IMG/VR virus record: IMGVR_UViG_3300032156_000003
Span: 1 to 64,000 of that record
DNA: 64,000 nt
Origin: a virus
Reading direction: 5' to 3' (one strand)
This document shows, piece by piece, positions 50,048 to 58,117 of this stretch (positions within the stretch are counted from its first letter, which is position 1; each line of letters begins with the position of its first letter). The notes under the pieces are model-generated. The model was given only the letters and a program-made list of their open reading frames with translations. It was not told where the DNA came from and ran no database searches. A program made the position numbers and the translations under genes.

Positions 50048-51295
50048 ATGGCAGACAAGAATCAGGAATGGCAGGGGAACGTCAAGGTCGTGGACCCGCA
50101 GGCGCTCGCGCCGGTCGCGCCGATTCAGGCGCTCGCGCAGTCGGCGGCCGTCGACGCGGCGCGTGTGCTGTCGGAAACGCAGGCCATGGTGCTCATGGCG
50201 AGGTCCAACCCGCGCAACGAGTTCGCGGTGCTCAAGAAAATCAAGGCGATGTGCTCGCGGTTGCGGCTCGCCGAGAAGGCGCTCTACTCGTTTCCGCGCA
50301 GCAACAAGACCGTCACCGGCCCTAGCATCGATCTCATGGAGGCCATCGCCACGGCCTACGGCAACCTGGACCACGGGTGGCGGATGCTCGAAGAGGACGG
50401 CGAGTCCGTGCGCGTGGAAACCTACGCTTGGGACATGGAGACGAACTCGCGGACCCGTATCGAATTCTGGATGCGCCGCGTCCGCGACACGAAGCAGGGG
50501 GAGAAGGAACTCCATGACGAGCGCGACAAATACGAGATCGTGGCGAACTACGCCAGCCGTCGCAAGCGCGCGTGCCTGGAGAAAATCATCCCCGTCGACA
50601 TCGTTGAGCAGGCTGTCGAGTGGTGCATGAAGACCATCGAAAAGGGCGATGACGAGATGCCGCTGGTAGACCGCATCCGGGGTATGGTGTTGCAGTTCGC
50701 GGAACTCGGTGTCAGCCAAGTCATGTTGGAAAAGCGACTCGGGCACACGGTGGACACGACCATCGCGAAGGAACTGCCAGAGCTTCGCGCCATCGCCAAC
50801 GGGTTGAAGGGTGGACGCGGGCGGGAGGAGTTCTTTGACCTCGCGCTGGCCGGGCAGGCTCCCGCGACGAAGGCCGCCCCGTCCGCGAAGGCAGACCCCG
50901 CGCCGGTCGAACTGCCCAAGGCTGCGGACCCGCCGACGGTCGCCGAGAAGCCCAAGGCCGAACCGACCCCGGCCGCCGTCCACGTTGTGACGAAGCCCGA
51001 GACGTCCGAGCCCGCGAGCACGGCCACGCATCGGCTGTTCGATACGTTGCTCGGCCGGTTGCACAACACCTACAAGATGACCGACGAGATGATTCGCGCG
51101 GCCCTTGGAGGACCCATCGAAGGTGCTCCCGTAGATGAATTAGAGCGGGTCATCACTGAAACCGAACTACGAAACAAGAGGACGCGCAAGGGGAAGAACC
51201 CGCCGCCGCTGAATCTCGTGCCGCAGGGCGAACCCGAGACGGGCGGACCTCCCGAGATGGAAATGCCGCCGAACGACCAGGATGAAGAATTCTAG
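50048..51295 (+). CDS. Recombination-associated protein, possible ssDNA annealing protein
   Basis: 415 residues, AAAGGGG before ATG. Core motifs Y-S-F-P-R-S-N-K-T-V-T-G-P-S-I-D-L-M-E-A-I-A (about 77-98), A-W-D-M-E-T-N, then R-D-K-Y-E-I-V-A-N-Y-A-S-R-R-K-R-A-C (about 159-176) and I-P-V-D-I-V-E-Q-A-V recur in a phage family that travels with RecB-type exonucleases. A RecT/SSAP-like annealing role is my inference; I do not know a proven activity. The C-terminal 150 residues are an Ala/Pro/Lys-rich linker and an acidic end, as in proteins that recruit partners. Confidence 0.6.
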   Translation: MADKNQEWQGNVKVVDPQALAPVAPIQALAQSAAVDAARVLSETQAMVLMARSNPRNEFAVLKKIKAMCSRLRLAEKALYSFPRSNKTVTGPSIDLMEAIATAYGNLDHGWRMLEEDGESVRVETYAWDMETNSRTRIEFWMRRVRDTKQGEKELHDERDKYEIVANYASRRKRACLEKIIPVDIVEQAVEWCMKTIEKGDDEMPLVDRIRGMVLQFAELGVSQVMLEKRLGHTVDTTIAKELPELRAIANGLKGGRGREEFFDLALAGQAPATKAAPSAKADPAPVELPKAADPPTVAEKPKAEPTPAAVHVVTKPETSEPASTATHRLFDTLLGRLHNTYKMTDEMIRAALGGPIEGAPVDELERVITETELRNKRTRKGKNPPPLNLVPQGEPETGGPPEMEMPPNDQDEEF

Positions 51296-51305
51296 GAGGT
51301 ACCCC

Positions 51306-51914
51306 GTGGCGTTTATCAAACGAGGTGGATACTCGCAACCGAGCGGTCCGCCGGCCAACCCCGTGCCGCCGTCACAACGCGCACAACTGGCGCTCGGGTT
51401 TCGACACTACGAGGACAGCGACAAGGCCCGGAGCGAGTTCGAGACGACGGAGCGGGACCACGTCGTGAAGCAACTCCGCGCCGAGGTCCAGGCCGGTGCC
51501 GAGGCCGGTTGTCGTTGCCCCGCGTGCGACCGCCTCGTGAAGTCGTACCGTCGCGCGATGAACGCCGATATGGCGCGGTTCCTCATCCTGCTCTGTCGCG
51601 AGTACCTCGCCAAGCCGCCGGACACGTTCGTCGACATCCGCACAATCTCGGTCCGTGGCGGCGACTATGCGAAGCTCACCCATTGGGGACTGGTAGAGCA
51701 GGCGCACAACGACGACCCCGCCAAACGCTCCAGCGGCCTCTGGCGTCCGACTCCGCGCGGGCTGGCATTCGCCCAAGGGACGGCAACGGAGCCGGGTCAC
51801 GTGGTGCTTCTCGACAACCAGGTGAGGGGCTTTACCGATGACCGCGTGAACATCTGGGAAGCGCTCGGGACTCACTTCAACTTTGAGGTGCTGTGGAGAG
51901 GAGAGAAGAAATGA
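51306..51914 (+). CDS. Zinc-finger / winged-helix phage protein
   Basis: 202 residues from GTG 51306 with TAGGAGGT upstream. C-R-C-P-A-C-D-R (about 69-76) gives a zinc site; the second half (D-Y-A-K-L-T-H-W-G-L-V, then S-G-L-W-R-P-T-P-R-G-L-A-F) looks like a winged helix. I have seen this arrangement in phage early regions without known function. A DNA-binding role in replication or transcription is plausible. Confidence 0.6.
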   Translation: MAFIKRGGYSQPSGPPANPVPPSQRAQLALGFRHYEDSDKARSEFETTERDHVVKQLRAEVQAGAEAGCRCPACDRLVKSYRRAMNADMARFLILLCREYLAKPPDTFVDIRTISVRGGDYAKLTHWGLVEQAHNDDPAKRSSGLWRPTPRGLAFAQGTATEPGHVVLLDNQVRGFTDDRVNIWEALGTHFNFEVLWRGEKK

Positions 51915-52213
51915 GAATCGATAAAACCTATACCGCCGAATTCGAATTCGAAGTGGACAAGCTAACTGAGAGAGTCCACAGGCTTGACGGTGTTCTTATA
52001 ATGCCGTGCGGGCCAGATTTCTTGATGTTCGCCGTGGACGAAATGCTCGACATAAATGGAGAGAAGATAGACGTCACGGAACACCACTGCGATGAGTTGG
52101 CCTCTGGACATCAATTCGGGGAACTCAAATTCCCAGAGGAGTATCAGTTGTGTCTTGTGCGTCGAATGGATTCCGCGAAGATGATCGAATACGACAAAAG
52201 GAACAAAGAATGA
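51911..52213 (+). CDS. Hypothetical protein
   Basis: 100 residues from ATG overlapping the previous stop. Locally AT-richer. Mixed alpha/beta, acidic (F-E-F-E-V-D-K-L-T-E-R-V, later D-V-T-E-H-H-C-D-E-L). No family recognised. Confidence 0.5.
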   Translation: MRIDKTYTAEFEFEVDKLTERVHRLDGVLIMPCGPDFLMFAVDEMLDINGEKIDVTEHHCDELASGHQFGELKFPEEYQLCLVRRMDSAKMIEYDKRNKE

Positions 52214-52258
52214 CCGGTACGACGAATCGAGGTGTCGAACCGTTTGGAGGGTTCCGAG

Positions 52259-52426
52259 ATGTCCGAATCACAAGCTGAAATTCAGGCACAACTCGAAGCC
52301 GCAAACCTGCGCTTGATGGAGAGGCGGCGGGCGCTCGGGATACGAGACGACCGGCCGGTCCACGTCGGCGACGTCGTTGATGGCGTGCTCGCGGACCTGC
52401 GGCGGGAAGCGGAGGCGGCGAGATGA
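52259..52426 (+). CDS. Small helical protein
   Basis: 55 residues; GGAGGG lies before ATG 52259. One long helix (A-E-I-Q-A-Q-L-E-A-A-N-L-R-L-M-E-R-R-R) and a short end. It overlaps the next start by four bases. It may pair with the replication protein downstream. A 22-codon frame at 52210-52278 overlaps it and is probably not a gene. Confidence 0.5.
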   Translation: MSESQAEIQAQLEAANLRLMERRRALGIRDDRPVHVGDVVDGVLADLRREAEAAR

Positions 52427-53514
52427 CCTCCCAACGCGAGCCGTTCACCTGTCTCTATCGGGGCATCTGGAACGATGACAAATTCTGGCTGCGCTCGGAA
52501 CTCGGGCAGCGTGTTTACCTCTACGTCCTGTCCACCCCTCTCGGTAACGGGCTCGGCTGTTTCAAGGCCGGGATGGCAGCGATGGCCGAAGACCTCCGAA
52601 TGTTGCCGTCAAGGTTCGCCGAAGGTTTCGGGGAAGGTTTCGATGAACGTTACGGTGAACCTTTGTTCAACTATGACGAAGGGGCTCGGGTAGTTTTCAT
52701 CCCGAAGTATTTGGAGCGCAACCCGCCGAGCAACCCGAACGGTATCCGGGCGCTCGCCAAGGCGTTCGTATCCATCCCGGACTGCAAACTGAAACACGAT
52801 TGCTATCAAACGGTTAAGGCATTTGTCGAGAGAAAAAACCCAACAACCGAGGGTGGCGGGAAAACGTTCGCGCAAGCATTCGAGGAATCATTCGCTGAAC
52901 CTTCATTGAACCATGCCGCCAACGTTGACCGAACCATGCCGCTATGGTTCGAGGACTCACCAGGAATAAATACCGTTCCCGTTCCCCTTCCCGTTCCCTT
53001 GGCCGTTCCCGATACCTGTACCGGGAGCGCGAGCCGCGCTCCTCGCACACCCGCGCGTGTCGTATACGACCTAGAAGATCCAAGGGGATTTGAAGACGAT
53101 TGGGATTGGGAGAACCTACCGGAAGAACTAACCGACCAACTATCGGCATCCCTGTCGGATGTCTCACACGAACTCGCGGTGCGGTTGCTATGGTACTGGC
53201 CGATGGTCGGACCGCAGTGGGCAGAAGAGACGGCCGTCCAAACCCTAAAACTCTACGTCGACAAGGGGGTGGACGTGAAGTTTGCGCTGGCACAGGCGGC
53301 GGCGAGATACCATCGCTCGGACACGATGGTGCATTCTCTTCGCGGCTCACTGTCGTCATGGATGTCCAACGACCTTGACAAGCTGAAAAAGACCAACGGA
53401 AAAGGTGGCGGATACGTCGAACCTCCGAAAAAACAAGCGGCGTGGGAAATCGAGGCGACTCGGATGCAAAAACTGTGGGACGAAAAACATGGCAAAAAAC
53501 CCGCAGCCGGTTGA
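52423..53514 (+). CDS. Replication initiator / helicase loader-like protein
   Basis: 363 residues, ATGA-type overlap at the start. N-terminal winged-helix style region (residues 8-100: W-N-D-D-K-F-W-L-R-S-E-L-G-Q-R, then V-V-F-I-P-K-Y-L-E-R-N-P-P-S-N), followed by a low-complexity linker with V-P-V-P-L-P-V-P and a C-terminal helical domain (after 290). The layout and position directly before DnaB resemble phage O/DnaD-type proteins. Tetrapeptide repeats (R-F-A-E/G-F-G-E/G-F-D-E/R-Y-G-E at 64-79, F-A-Q-A/F-E-E-S/F-A-E-P at 149-160) are encoded by 12-base tandem repeats that may act as origin iterons. Confidence 0.65.
   Translation: MTSQREPFTCLYRGIWNDDKFWLRSELGQRVYLYVLSTPLGNGLGCFKAGMAAMAEDLRMLPSRFAEGFGEGFDERYGEPLFNYDEGARVVFIPKYLERNPPSNPNGIRALAKAFVSIPDCKLKHDCYQTVKAFVERKNPTTEGGGKTFAQAFEESFAEPSLNHAANVDRTMPLWFEDSPGINTVPVPLPVPLAVPDTCTGSASRAPRTPARVVYDLEDPRGFEDDWDWENLPEELTDQLSASLSDVSHELAVRLLWYWPMVGPQWAEETAVQTLKLYVDKGVDVKFALAQAAARYHRSDTMVHSLRGSLSSWMSNDLDKLKKTNGKGGGYVEPPKKQAAWEIEATRMQKLWDEKHGKKPAAG
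52611..52669 (+). repeat. 12-base tandem repeats, possible origin iterons
   Basis: Five units of 11-12 bases beginning at 52611, 52622, 52634, 52646 and 52658, consensus AAGGTTTCGgtG with decay towards the end. A second set with a TTCGxxxAA core lies at 52867-52914. Being inside a replication-initiator gene recalls lambdoid origins in gene O. Confidence 0.4.
52975..53010 (+). repeat. GTTCCC hexamer repeat
   Basis: GTTCCC occurs at 52975, 52981, 52993 and 53005, with CTTCCC at 52987, encoding a Val-Pro-rich linker in the replication protein. It could be a plain linker or part of an origin. Confidence 0.5.
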
Positions 53515-54895
53515 CGGACAGCGCGTCCCGCCGCACAACCTGGAAGCCGAAGCGGCCGTGCTCGGGGCGGTGCTCCTCAACAACGCGGCGTTTCACGTGG
53601 CGGCCCCGCGTATCACGTCGGCGGACTTTTACGCCTGGAAACATAGGTACATTTGGGATGCCATGTCCCGGCTGTCCAAGTTGGGCGAACCGATAGACGC
53701 CGTGACGGTCGGCAACGACCTGATACAAGCGGGGAACCTGGAGAAGTGCGGTGGTGCGCTTGCCCTGGACGGCCTGATAGAAGAGGTGGCGACCGTCGCC
53801 AACATCGAGCACTACGCGAAAATCATCGCGCGCAAGGCGGCGCTTCGGCGTGTCATCTACGCGGCGCAGACCATCGTGGCGGAAGCGTTCGCGAACGGCG
53901 GCGAGGACGAAACCGTTGAGGAGTTTCTGGCGCAGTCCCGCGCCGACTTCACTGTGGCGTCTCTGTCGCTGGCGTCCACGGGTAGCGTGTGCCAGTCGGC
54001 GAGCCAGGGGATGCACGATTTGTTCAACGCCTTGGAGGCTGGAAGGCCCATCGTCGACACCATGCCGATCGGGTTCGGTGGAATCAAGATTCCGAGAGGT
54101 ACGCCGACGGTCATCGGTGGCCGCCCATCGAACGGAAAGAGTGTCGTGGCCATGACGGCAGCCCGCAACCTTGCGGCACAGGGGCGGAGTGGCATCTACT
54201 TCTCGCTGGAAGAGACGTCACGGGTTCAGTGGGCGCGGCTCGCGTGCCAGATGTCGGGCATCGCTGCGAAGCGGATCATCGAGTGCGACGTGCGAGGAAA
54301 CGAATTCAAGGTGCTCGCGGACGCGGCGAGCGATGCGGCCCGGTTCAATCTCTACCTGTGCGACAGGACGGGTGTCGACTCCATGTTCATCCGGCAGGAA
54401 GCGGCGGCGCACAAGGAACGGCACGGCCTGGATTTCGTGGTCGTCGACTACATCCAACTGATTCGCGAGAAGGTGCGGTCGGGACAGGCGCGACACGAGA
54501 GGTACGCCGAGGCCATGCAAGGACTTGTGGACCTCGCCCGCGAACTGGACATCGCGGTTATCGTCGTCTCGCAGATTCGACGGAGCGAGTTCAAACCTGA
54601 AAAAGAGCCGTCTCCGCCGTCAATTGAGCAACTGAAAGAGACGGGCGAAATCGAGCAAGCGGCGAAGCTCATTCTGCTTTTGCACTACCCGTATTTCTAC
54701 ACGAAGAACATCGAGGGCGCGGAGCAAAAGCCGAACATCTTGCGGATGGACATCGCCAAGGACAGCATCGGAGAGGGCGGGGTACGGATGCTTCACGCCA
54801 TCATGCCGCGCCTGTGGGTTGGGGACGTGGAAGCGGTGTACGAACCGGGTCAGCCGGACGAGGCGTATCGAGAGAATCGGCCAGGGGAGTATTGA
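53489..54895 (+). CDS. dnaB: Replicative DNA helicase, DnaB-like
   Basis: 468 residues from ATG 53489, 26 bases inside the previous gene. N-terminal domain P-P-H-N-L-E-A-E-A-A-V-L-G-A-V-L is classic DnaB. RecA-type ATPase: Walker A G-G-R-P-S-N-G-K-S near 210-218, Y-F-S-L-E-E-T, Walker B V-V-V-D-Y-I-Q-L near 317-324, then V-S-Q-I-R-R-S. It unwinds DNA at the replication fork as a hexamer. Full length and without an intein. No primase gene is visible in the window. Confidence 0.92.
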   Translation: MAKNPQPVDGQRVPPHNLEAEAAVLGAVLLNNAAFHVAAPRITSADFYAWKHRYIWDAMSRLSKLGEPIDAVTVGNDLIQAGNLEKCGGALALDGLIEEVATVANIEHYAKIIARKAALRRVIYAAQTIVAEAFANGGEDETVEEFLAQSRADFTVASLSLASTGSVCQSASQGMHDLFNALEAGRPIVDTMPIGFGGIKIPRGTPTVIGGRPSNGKSVVAMTAARNLAAQGRSGIYFSLEETSRVQWARLACQMSGIAAKRIIECDVRGNEFKVLADAASDAARFNLYLCDRTGVDSMFIRQEAAAHKERHGLDFVVVDYIQLIREKVRSGQARHERYAEAMQGLVDLARELDIAVIVVSQIRRSEFKPEKEPSPPSIEQLKETGEIEQAAKLILLLHYPYFYTKNIEGAEQKPNILRMDIAKDSIGEGGVRMLHAIMPRLWVGDVEAVYEPGQPDEAYRENRPGEY

Positions 54896-54905
54896 GGTCT
54901 CGGGA

Positions 54906-54935
54906 CTGACACCGCGTCCCCTCCCGTGGTAGAAT
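54906..54935 (+). promoter_or_regulatory. Promoter before the amidase
   Basis: CTGACA (54906-54911), an 18-base spacer, TAGAAT (54930-54935). The transcript would start near 54942, leaving GAAAGG as ribosome binding site before ATG 54955. Confidence 0.45.
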
Positions 54936-54954
54936 CGCCCGAAAGGTAAAGCGG

Positions 54955-55746
54955 ATGACGAACACTAGCATCATGGTTGGCGGCTCCCCGGTGGACATCG
55001 GCATCCCTGTTATTCGGTGGACCGACCACGGCGGGTTTGACGGCTACACGACCAAGGCCGTGACCGTGGAAGACCGCAAGACGGGGAAGGACCGGACCAT
55101 CAAGGGACCGCGCTACAGCGCCCGCAAGGCTGGGCTGGCCTCGGTGTCGCAGTTGTTCGTGCACCACTCGGGCGGCGACGGGAAGAACCCCTCCGGCATG
55201 TACCAGACCTTGTGGATGGACCGGGGGTTGAGCGTCCAGTTCGCCATTGAGGATGACGGCCGGGTGTACCAGTTCCTTGACGCGGTGGAATGCGCCTGGC
55301 ACGCCGGGGCTCACAACGGGATTTCGGTGGGCGCGGAGCTGTGCCTGTTCCCGGACGCGGCGGCTGACCCGGACTACTACAGCCCGGCGAACTGCAAGCG
55401 GCGGAACAACCTGCCCCACGCCATCCGGTACGAGACGTTGCAGGGCTCGCCGCGCAAGGTATACGTCATGCCCGACGTTCAGGTGGACGCCTGCGCTCGG
55501 GTCATGGGAGGCGTGTGGGCGGCCGTGACGAAGGCGCGGGGCGAGGCGACAACAGCCCCGATGTTCCCGCGCGTCAGCGGGGTGATACCGCGAGAGGTCA
55601 TCGCGAACCCGAAAGAGCACGTCGGGATGATAGCCCACCTTCACACGACCACCCACAAGTGGGATTGTGCGGGCTTCAACTATGAGGAAGCGGAGCGCCT
55701 TTGCGGCTTGTACGCATCGGCGTTTCGCACAGCGCTAGGAGGTTAG
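54955..55746 (+). CDS. N-acetylmuramoyl-L-alanine amidase (endolysin)
   Basis: 263 residues. Amidase_2/PGRP fold: L-F-V-H-H-S (His70), A-W-H-A-G-A-H-N and I-S-V-G-A-E-L (about 114-129), and H-L-H-T-T-T-H-K-W-D-C (His230, Cys238). His70, His230 and Cys238 give a zinc triad as in T7 lysozyme, where the last two ligands are also eight residues apart. It cleaves the peptide from the glycan strand of peptidoglycan. There is no signal peptide, so a holin or membrane partner is needed; the next gene encodes a membrane-anchored protein. Confidence 0.85.
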   Translation: MTNTSIMVGGSPVDIGIPVIRWTDHGGFDGYTTKAVTVEDRKTGKDRTIKGPRYSARKAGLASVSQLFVHHSGGDGKNPSGMYQTLWMDRGLSVQFAIEDDGRVYQFLDAVECAWHAGAHNGISVGAELCLFPDAAADPDYYSPANCKRRNNLPHAIRYETLQGSPRKVYVMPDVQVDACARVMGGVWAAVTKARGEATTAPMFPRVSGVIPREVIANPKEHVGMIAHLHTTTHKWDCAGFNYEEAERLCGLYASAFRTALGG

Positions 55747-55751
55747 TTTTG

Positions 55752-56588
55752 TTGGACGAATACTTGAAGCAACAGAGGCAGGTGGAGCACGAACGGCGCG
55801 TCAAGCGCGAGAAGCGCGAGATGCTGATTACGGGGTTGGTATTGCTCGCGGCGGCCATCGTCGCGGCGGCGTTGCTGTGGGCGTCGAATGTGCACGCGGC
55901 GGCCGAAACAGAGTTGACCCACAAGGGCAAGGCGTGGGTGGTTAGTGCAGGGCGCGCATTCGCGGCGATTACGCGGCGGGAGTCTCCGAAACATTGGTAC
56001 GACTGCGGCGAGTTGACACCGGCTGGCGAGTGGAACGCTCGCGGCGAGCGCATAGCAGAAGCCGCCTTGCTCGCGATGAAACACCATGGGTTACACGTTG
56101 ACCCCATGGGTTTACTCGCCGTCGCCTGGAATGAGAGTCGTGGAAACGCTTGCTCGATTGGCCCACGGACGCGGGCGCGAGCCGAGAAGATGGGACTCCT
56201 ACCGGTTGGGAAGACTTGGCGAGAGTACACCCGAGCGGACGTGCTCGCCGTGCTCGACAACCCCAAGTGGAAGGAACGCGGCAACGTGGCGGACGTCGGG
56301 GTGTGGCAGGATGTCTACCCGCCCTACGCGCGCATCCTCGACGACAGCGGCGACTTGACGTGTCTGCGACCGAAAAACGTCCGCTGTCGCATCCCACGGA
56401 CGCATGAACTTGTGACCGTCGAGACGAGCGCGGAAGTGGGGGTTCACGGGATGCTAGTACGCTACTTCCATTTTCGGACTCGCGAGCCGTGGCTGTACTG
56501 GCCTTGGACGATTCGAGACAGCTACAGCCGAGCGGTCGAGGCGACAATCAAGGCGCTGAACGACGAAATGAAGAAGGGGAGAACATGA
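55752..56588 (+). CDS. Membrane-anchored lysozyme/transglycosylase-like protein
   Basis: 278 residues from TTG 55752, eight bases after AGGAGG (TTG 55749 also possible). A charged cytoplasmic N-terminus (H-E-R-R-V-K-R-E-K-R) precedes one membrane helix (about 24-45) that could be a signal-anchor, ending S-N-V-H-A-A-A. The outer domain has L-L-A-V-A-W-N-E-S-R-G-N-A (Glu128) and V-A-D-V-G-V-W-Q-D-V-Y-P-P-Y-A (about 179-193), like the catalytic Glu-Ser and Gly-x-x-Q motifs of SLT-type transglycosylases. It probably attacks glycan strands, complementing the amidase. Confidence 0.65.
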   Translation: MDEYLKQQRQVEHERRVKREKREMLITGLVLLAAAIVAAALLWASNVHAAAETELTHKGKAWVVSAGRAFAAITRRESPKHWYDCGELTPAGEWNARGERIAEAALLAMKHHGLHVDPMGLLAVAWNESRGNACSIGPRTRARAEKMGLLPVGKTWREYTRADVLAVLDNPKWKERGNVADVGVWQDVYPPYARILDDSGDLTCLRPKNVRCRIPRTHELVTVETSAEVGVHGMLVRYFHFRTREPWLYWPWTIRDSYSRAVEATIKALNDEMKKGRT

Positions 56589-56926
56589 GCGAAACCATCG
56601 AAATCATCGTGTCCGAAGACCTGCCTTGGGTGAACCGCAACGCGCCGCATCCGGGGCACCGGGAGATTGAGCGCATCGTGGCGACGTGCGAGGACAACCC
56701 GCGCGGGAACCATCCGAAGCGAGTTGTGGCCGCCAAGGTCGCGCTCGAAACGTGGATTGCCGAGAACGGCGGTCGCGTGCGGTCGCTGAACCCGACGAAG
56801 ACCGACGACGGGTCGCCGGGGTTCCTCGCCGTCATCGAGGGGTACAAGCCGTTGCCGAGACAACGGCCCGTGGCGAGGGCTGGCGTCCATGCTCCGGCGG
56901 CGAACCGACTGGTCAAGGGCCGGTAG
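56585..56926 (+). CDS. Hypothetical protein
   Basis: 113 residues from ATG overlapping the previous stop. Starts E-T-I-E-I-I-V-S-E-D-L-P-W, contains H-P-G-H-R-E-I-E-R-I and a basic, Pro-rich end (P-L-P-R-Q-R-P-V-A-R). No family recognised. Separated from its neighbours by no gap, so it belongs to the lysis-region operon by position only. Confidence 0.5.
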   Translation: MSETIEIIVSEDLPWVNRNAPHPGHREIERIVATCEDNPRGNHPKRVVAAKVALETWIAENGGRVRSLNPTKTDDGSPGFLAVIEGYKPLPRQRPVARAGVHAPAANRLVKGR

Positions 56927-57199
56927 ATGACCGAGACCACCGCTGTCATCTTGCAAACGCCCGTGATATACGGCCCGACCGTGGTCTACGCACCCGGAAC
57001 GTTCGGACATCCGTGCACGGTGGCGGGCGCGATGCAGGCGCAGAACCCGTGCGGCTGGGAGTTCTTCGCGTGCGAGACGTGCCTTCACTGGAAGGGCGGA
57101 TGCGGGTGCAAGCGCAACGTGTTCATCTCGGTTGTCGGCGCGAACATGAGCGGGTGCAGGTTCTACGAGGCTGAGCGCAGAAAGCGGGAGACGCGATGA
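56927..57199 (+). CDS. Cysteine-rich small protein
   Basis: 90 residues. Cysteines in C-E-T-C-L-H-W-K-G-G-C-G-C-K near 49-62 and C-R-F-Y-E near 77 could bind one zinc. The pattern C-x2-C-x-H-W ... C ... N-M-S-G-C-R-F-Y occurs in small phage proteins of unknown role. Coupled to the next gene. Confidence 0.55.
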   Translation: MTETTAVILQTPVIYGPTVVYAPGTFGHPCTVAGAMQAQNPCGWEFFACETCLHWKGGCGCKRNVFISVVGANMSGCRFYEAERRKRETR

Positions 57200-57630
57200 C
57201 AACCGACCCCAACCGCCTTGACCACCTGCGCCGCCTGTGCGACCTCGTGAGCGACCCGGAAGCTCCATACGCCTACTCCACCCACGCGCAACCGGGGCAG
57301 GTCTACGCGAGCAACGGGCCGCCCTACCCGCCGCTCACGGTGATTGACTCGACAACGACGCCCATCAAAGAGTTGCTGTACCACCGGCAAACCGTGGCCG
57401 TGGACATCCACCCCGGCGAGGAACCCGAGCGCATCTCGGTCAACCGCATGGTAGGCGTGCTAGAGGACGGCCGCGAGGTGTGTATGGGCGAGGTGTGGGC
57501 GCTCCCGGACGTCATGTTGACGGCAGCCGAGCGCGGGCCGGTGAAGTGCGCGGCGTGCGGGATACTGGTCCGGGAGCTCCCGGTGTTCGACGATGCGGGG
57601 CTGGCCTATCACAAGGGGTGCGCGGGATGA
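57196..57630 (+). CDS. Small protein with C-terminal zinc ribbon
   Basis: 144 residues, start overlapping the previous stop. Body is mixed alpha/beta; the C-terminus has V-K-C-A-A-C-G-I-L-V near 115-124 and Y-H-K-G-C near 138-142, giving C-x2-C ... H-x2-C, a LIM- or ribbon-like zinc site. Function unknown. Confidence 0.55.
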   Translation: MTTDPNRLDHLRRLCDLVSDPEAPYAYSTHAQPGQVYASNGPPYPPLTVIDSTTTPIKELLYHRQTVAVDIHPGEEPERISVNRMVGVLEDGREVCMGEVWALPDVMLTAAERGPVKCAACGILVRELPVFDDAGLAYHKGCAG

Positions 57631-57977
57631 CGACCAAAGCGGACATCATCGCGGCGCAGCAAGCGGCGGCCGATGCCTACTACATCGCCGACCCCGTGAC
57701 GGGCGCGTCGATCAAGCTCGGGCTCGGGTCCACCGGGACGGTCGTGACGATCGCGGGGCAGAAGTTCGACAGCGGCGCGGCGTGGGGACCGGAGCCAGCT
57801 GCCATCCCGTGTCAGGTGGAAGGGCTCGCGGACTACCTGGATACGCTCGGTATCTCAGAGACGGCGGCAATCAAGGGCAAGGTGAACGACCTGTGCGCAT
57901 CTCTGAATCAGTTGATTGCCGACTTCGATTCGAGTACGATTCCGACCACCGCGCCGACCGTTCCGCCCCTCCCGTAG
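57627..57977 (+). CDS. Hypothetical protein
   Basis: 116 residues from ATG 57627 (ATGA overlap). Ala-rich helix at the start (I-I-A-A-Q-Q-A-A-A-D-A-Y-Y-I), beta middle (G-T-V-V-T-I-A-G-Q-K-F), Pro/Thr tail. Longer in-frame upstream sequence overlaps the previous gene and is not supported. A possible terminator follows. Confidence 0.5.
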   Translation: MTTKADIIAAQQAAADAYYIADPVTGASIKLGLGSTGTVVTIAGQKFDSGAAWGPEPAAIPCQVEGLADYLDTLGISETAAIKGKVNDLCASLNQLIADFDSSTIPTTAPTVPPLP

Positions 57978-58013
57978 CGTCCCGACCAGCAACAGTGCGG
58001 GTTCCCGGGGCTG

Positions 58014-58042
58014 AAAAAAACGACATAGGCCCTGTCGATTTT
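58014..58042 (+). terminator. Terminator-like hairpin before an early promoter
   Basis: A run of seven A, then CGACA (58021-58025) pairing with TGTCG (58033-58037) around a seven-base loop, then ATTTT. Short stem but flanked by A and T tracts in the usual way; could work in both directions. It separates the lysis-region genes from the promoter at 58055. Confidence 0.4.
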
Positions 58043-58054
58043 GCTGTCTTCGGC

Positions 58055-58083
58055 TTGACACGCGCAATGAGAGGCGCTATATA
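58055..58083 (+). promoter_or_regulatory. Promoter before the 58118 gene
   Basis: TTGACA (58055-58060), 17-base spacer, TATATA (58078-58083): the strongest consensus match in the window. Leader of about 28 bases with AAAAGGGG before GTG 58118. Confidence 0.75.
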
Positions 58084-58117
58084 TAGAGTAGGCGGACGGA
58101 AACAAAAGGGGAACGCG

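Noticed and set aside
52210-52278. 22-codon frame overlapping the previous stop
   Set aside because: Very short, largely overlapped by the better supported gene at 52259; likely chance coupling.
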